64,000 nucleotides of DNA from Pseudomonas graminis. GTDB lineage: Bacteria > Pseudomonadota > Gammaproteobacteria > Pseudomonadales > Pseudomonadaceae. This document shows, in pieces, positions 62,337 to 64,000 of this stretch. Location: assembly GCF_900111735.1 (NCBI RefSeq), contig NZ_FOHW01000025.1, forward strand, positions 1 to 64,000. Reading direction: 5' to 3'. Under the pieces are notes generated by a model. It was not told where the DNA came from. It searched no databases and saw only the letters and a list, made by a program, of their open reading frames with translations. The first letter of the stretch is position 1. Each line of letters begins with the position of its first letter. A program made the position numbers and the translations under genes.

Positions 62337-63455
62337 ATGTCCGCGATAACTGTAGACCCATCCACAGCTCCAGCGCCTCTGACGGCAGCCGGGCTGACCG
62401 ACCTTGCCCAATCGATCAAGGGCTGGGGGCGCGAGCTCGGCTTTCAGCAGGTCGGGATCTCGGGGCTGGACCTGGCTGAGCACGAGCAGCACCTGGAGCG
62501 ATGGCTGGACGCCGGGTATCACGGCGAGATGGACTATATGGCAGCGCATGGCAGCAAACGTTCGCATCCGGACGAGCTGGTGCCGGGAACGCTGCGCGTG
62601 GTGTCGTTGCGCATGGACTATCTGCCCGGCCACACGCAGATGGCTCAGTTGCTGGGGCAGCCCGAGAAAGCCTACGTCTCCCGTTACGCGCTGGGCCGTG
62701 ATTACCACAAGTTGATCCGCAAGCGCGTGCAACAACTGGCGGAGCGCATTCAAGAGGCGATCGGGCCATTCGGGTTTCGCGCGTTCGTCGACAGCGCCCC
62801 GGTGCTTGAGAAGGCCATTGCCGAGCAGGCCGGGCTGGGCTGGATCGGCAAGAACACCTTGGTGCTCAATCGCAAGGCCGGCAGTTACTTCTTCCTCAGC
62901 GAGCTGTTCGTCGACCTGCCGCTGCCGGTAGACGCGCCACACGCCACCGAGCATTGCGGGCGCTGCACGGCGTGCCTGGACGTATGCCCGACCAACGCTT
63001 TCGTCGGGCCCTACGTGCTGGATGCTCGAAAGTGCATTTCCTACCTGACCATCGAGCTGAAGACGTCGATCCCCGAAGACTTGCGCTCAATGATCGGCAA
63101 TCGCGTATTCGGCTGTGATGACTGCCAGATTGTCTGCCCTTGGAACCGCTTCGCCCGGCCAACCGATCAGACAGACTTCAAGCCGCGCCACGGTCTTGAT
63201 AACGCCGAATTGACGACGCTGTTTTTGTGGGACGAAACGACCTTCCTGAGCAACACCGAAGGCTCACCGCTGCGGCGTGCCGGGTATGAACGCTGGTTGA
63301 GAAATCTGGCCGTGGGGCTGGGCAACGCACCGTCCACCATCCCTGTGATCGAAGCGCTTAAAGCACGGCGGGAGCATCCGTCAGAGATGGTGCGCGAGCA
63401 TGTGGAATGGGCGTTGGGACAGCATGACGCCAGGGGCTCAGAACGCTTGCTGTAA
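62337..63455 (+). CDS. queG: Epoxyqueuosine reductase QueG
   Basis: A 372-aa iron-sulfur, cobalamin-dependent enzyme making the last step of queuosine in tRNA. The two [4Fe-4S] ferredoxin motifs are Cys207/210/213/217 (CGRCTACLDVCP) and Cys260/263/267 (CDDCQIVCP). The N-terminal half has GFQQVGISGLDL and HGEMDYMA, and DSAPVLEKAIAEQAGLGWIG in the middle binds the cofactor and substrate. It is divergent from nnr with about 60 bp between starts. Confidence 0.96.
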   Translation: MSAITVDPSTAPAPLTAAGLTDLAQSIKGWGRELGFQQVGISGLDLAEHEQHLERWLDAGYHGEMDYMAAHGSKRSHPDELVPGTLRVVSLRMDYLPGHTQMAQLLGQPEKAYVSRYALGRDYHKLIRKRVQQLAERIQEAIGPFGFRAFVDSAPVLEKAIAEQAGLGWIGKNTLVLNRKAGSYFFLSELFVDLPLPVDAPHATEHCGRCTACLDVCPTNAFVGPYVLDARKCISYLTIELKTSIPEDLRSMIGNRVFGCDDCQIVCPWNRFARPTDQTDFKPRHGLDNAELTTLFLWDETTFLSNTEGSPLRRAGYERWLRNLAVGLGNAPSTIPVIEALKARREHPSEMVREHVEWALGQHDARGSERLL

Positions 63456-63467
63456 TCGCACGCTGGC

Positions 63468-64000
63468 TCAATGCCCGTCTTTGTAGATAAATTTCGGCAT
63501 TTCCCACCTAAACCTGATTGCCAGCAGCCGCAGCAACAGCCCGCCAAACAATGTAATCAGCGTGCCCTGCTCCACCGGTAGTCCAGCGTACTGACACAGC
63601 AAAAAACACCACGCGGCGGCAAACGACACGCTGGCATACAACTCGCGGCGGAAGATCAGGGGGATGTCGTTGCAGAAAATATCCCGCAGGATCCCGCCAA
63701 ACACGCCGGTGATCACCCCGCTCACGGCGGCGACGGTCATGCTCAGGCCCATGTCCAGGGCAGTCATGCAGCCGATCAGGGTAAACGCCACCAACCCCAA
63801 GGCGTCGAGCACCAGAAACAGTGAGCGCAGATGGCGCATCAGCGGAGCGATGAAAATCGTCACCAGCGCCGCGACACTGGTGAGCATCAGGTATTCCGGG
63901 TGCTTGACCCACGTCAGCGGGTAATGCCCCAACAGCACATCGCGAACCGAACCGCCGCCCAAGGCAGTGATGCACGCGATCAGCACCACACCGAACCAGT
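63468..64000 (-). CDS. TRIC/UPF0126 cation channel family protein (cut by window edge)
   Basis: The C-terminal 177 codons of a membrane protein of the trimeric intracellular cation channel (UPF0126, YadS-like) family. The frame continues to the window end as WFGVVLIACITALGGGSVRDV; GGG(S/T)xRD and the second copy GVITGVFGGILRDI are the two family glycine motifs. About 30 N-terminal residues are missing. Prokaryotic members conduct K+ or Na+. It is convergent with queG, 12 bp apart. Confidence 0.88.
   Translation of the reverse strand, partial: WFGVVLIACITALGGGSVRDVLLGHYPLTWVKHPEYLMLTSVAALVTIFIAPLMRHLRSLFLVLDALGLVAFTLIGCMTALDMGLSMTVAAVSGVITGVFGGILRDIFCNDIPLIFRRELYASVSFAAAWCFLLCQYAGLPVEQGTLITLFGGLLLRLLAIRFRWEMPKFIYKDGH

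Overview
The window reads as a chromosomal segment of a fluorescent Pseudomonas (sensu stricto), probably of the fluorescens/syringae lineage. This rests on the typical order tsaE-amiB-mutL-miaA-hfq-hflX-hflK-hflC-hisZ-purA, on rnr-rlmB and rpsF-rpsR-DUF2232-rplI-dnaB, on neighbours familiar from P. aeruginosa (osmE, Dps-like ferritin, desT-ureEFG-hupE, a liv-type transporter near amaR-amaAB, pncB-nadE-azu), and on many Pseudomonas-type REP/REPIN repeats between genes. I see no prophage, insertion sequence, CRISPR array or clear pseudogene. Species is not resolved.

Layout. 1-5.6 kb: a REPIN tandem array, an AI-2E family permease, a PsiF protein, a DMT exporter, a lipase without a signal peptide, the lipoprotein OsmE behind an AlgU-like promoter, and a ferritin-like protein. 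5.7-9.3 kb: an AsmA-like protein, a small secreted protein and a DesT-like repressor. 9.4-12.1 kb: ureEFG-hupE behind a sigma54 promoter with an upstream NtrC-like palindrome. 12.3-14.5 kb: an AGE-family isomerase and a YdfG-like SDR. 14.5-15.2 kb: a long AT-richer gap with a cluster of DnaA-box sequences. 15.2-20.6 kb: livKHMGF, read leftwards from a perfect sigma54 promoter with five helically phased GGTTGY repeats upstream. 20.7-24.8 kb: amaA, amaB and the divergent regulator amaR (L-pipecolate step of lysine catabolism). 25.1-29.6 kb: pncB and nadE (NAD salvage), a short DUF1338 protein, azurin and small hypotheticals. 29.7-36.6 kb: a three-gene transglutaminase / circularly permuted ATP-grasp-alpha-E / transglutaminase-DUF2126 operon, the least understood multi-gene system here. 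36.8-46.5 kb: ygiQ, dnaB, rplI, a DUF2232 membrane protein, rpsR, rpsF, rlmB and rnr. 46.7-47.1 kb: two identical tRNA-Leu(CAG) genes. 47.2-63.5 kb: a chemoreceptor, purA, hisZ, hflCK, hflX, hfq, miaA, mutL, amiB, tsaE, nnr and divergent queG. The right edge cuts a TRIC/UPF0126 channel gene.

Together the left half is nitrogen and amino-acid metabolism. Two separate operons (ureEFG-hupE and livKHMGF) carry sigma54 promoters with plausible activator sites. The transporter lies beside pipecolate catabolism and is 7 kb from a DUF1338 protein that keeps the catalytic residues of 2-oxoadipate dioxygenase, so a shared role in lysine or pipecolate use is a reasonable hypothesis. The right half is core replication, translation, RNA decay, cell-wall and repair genes.
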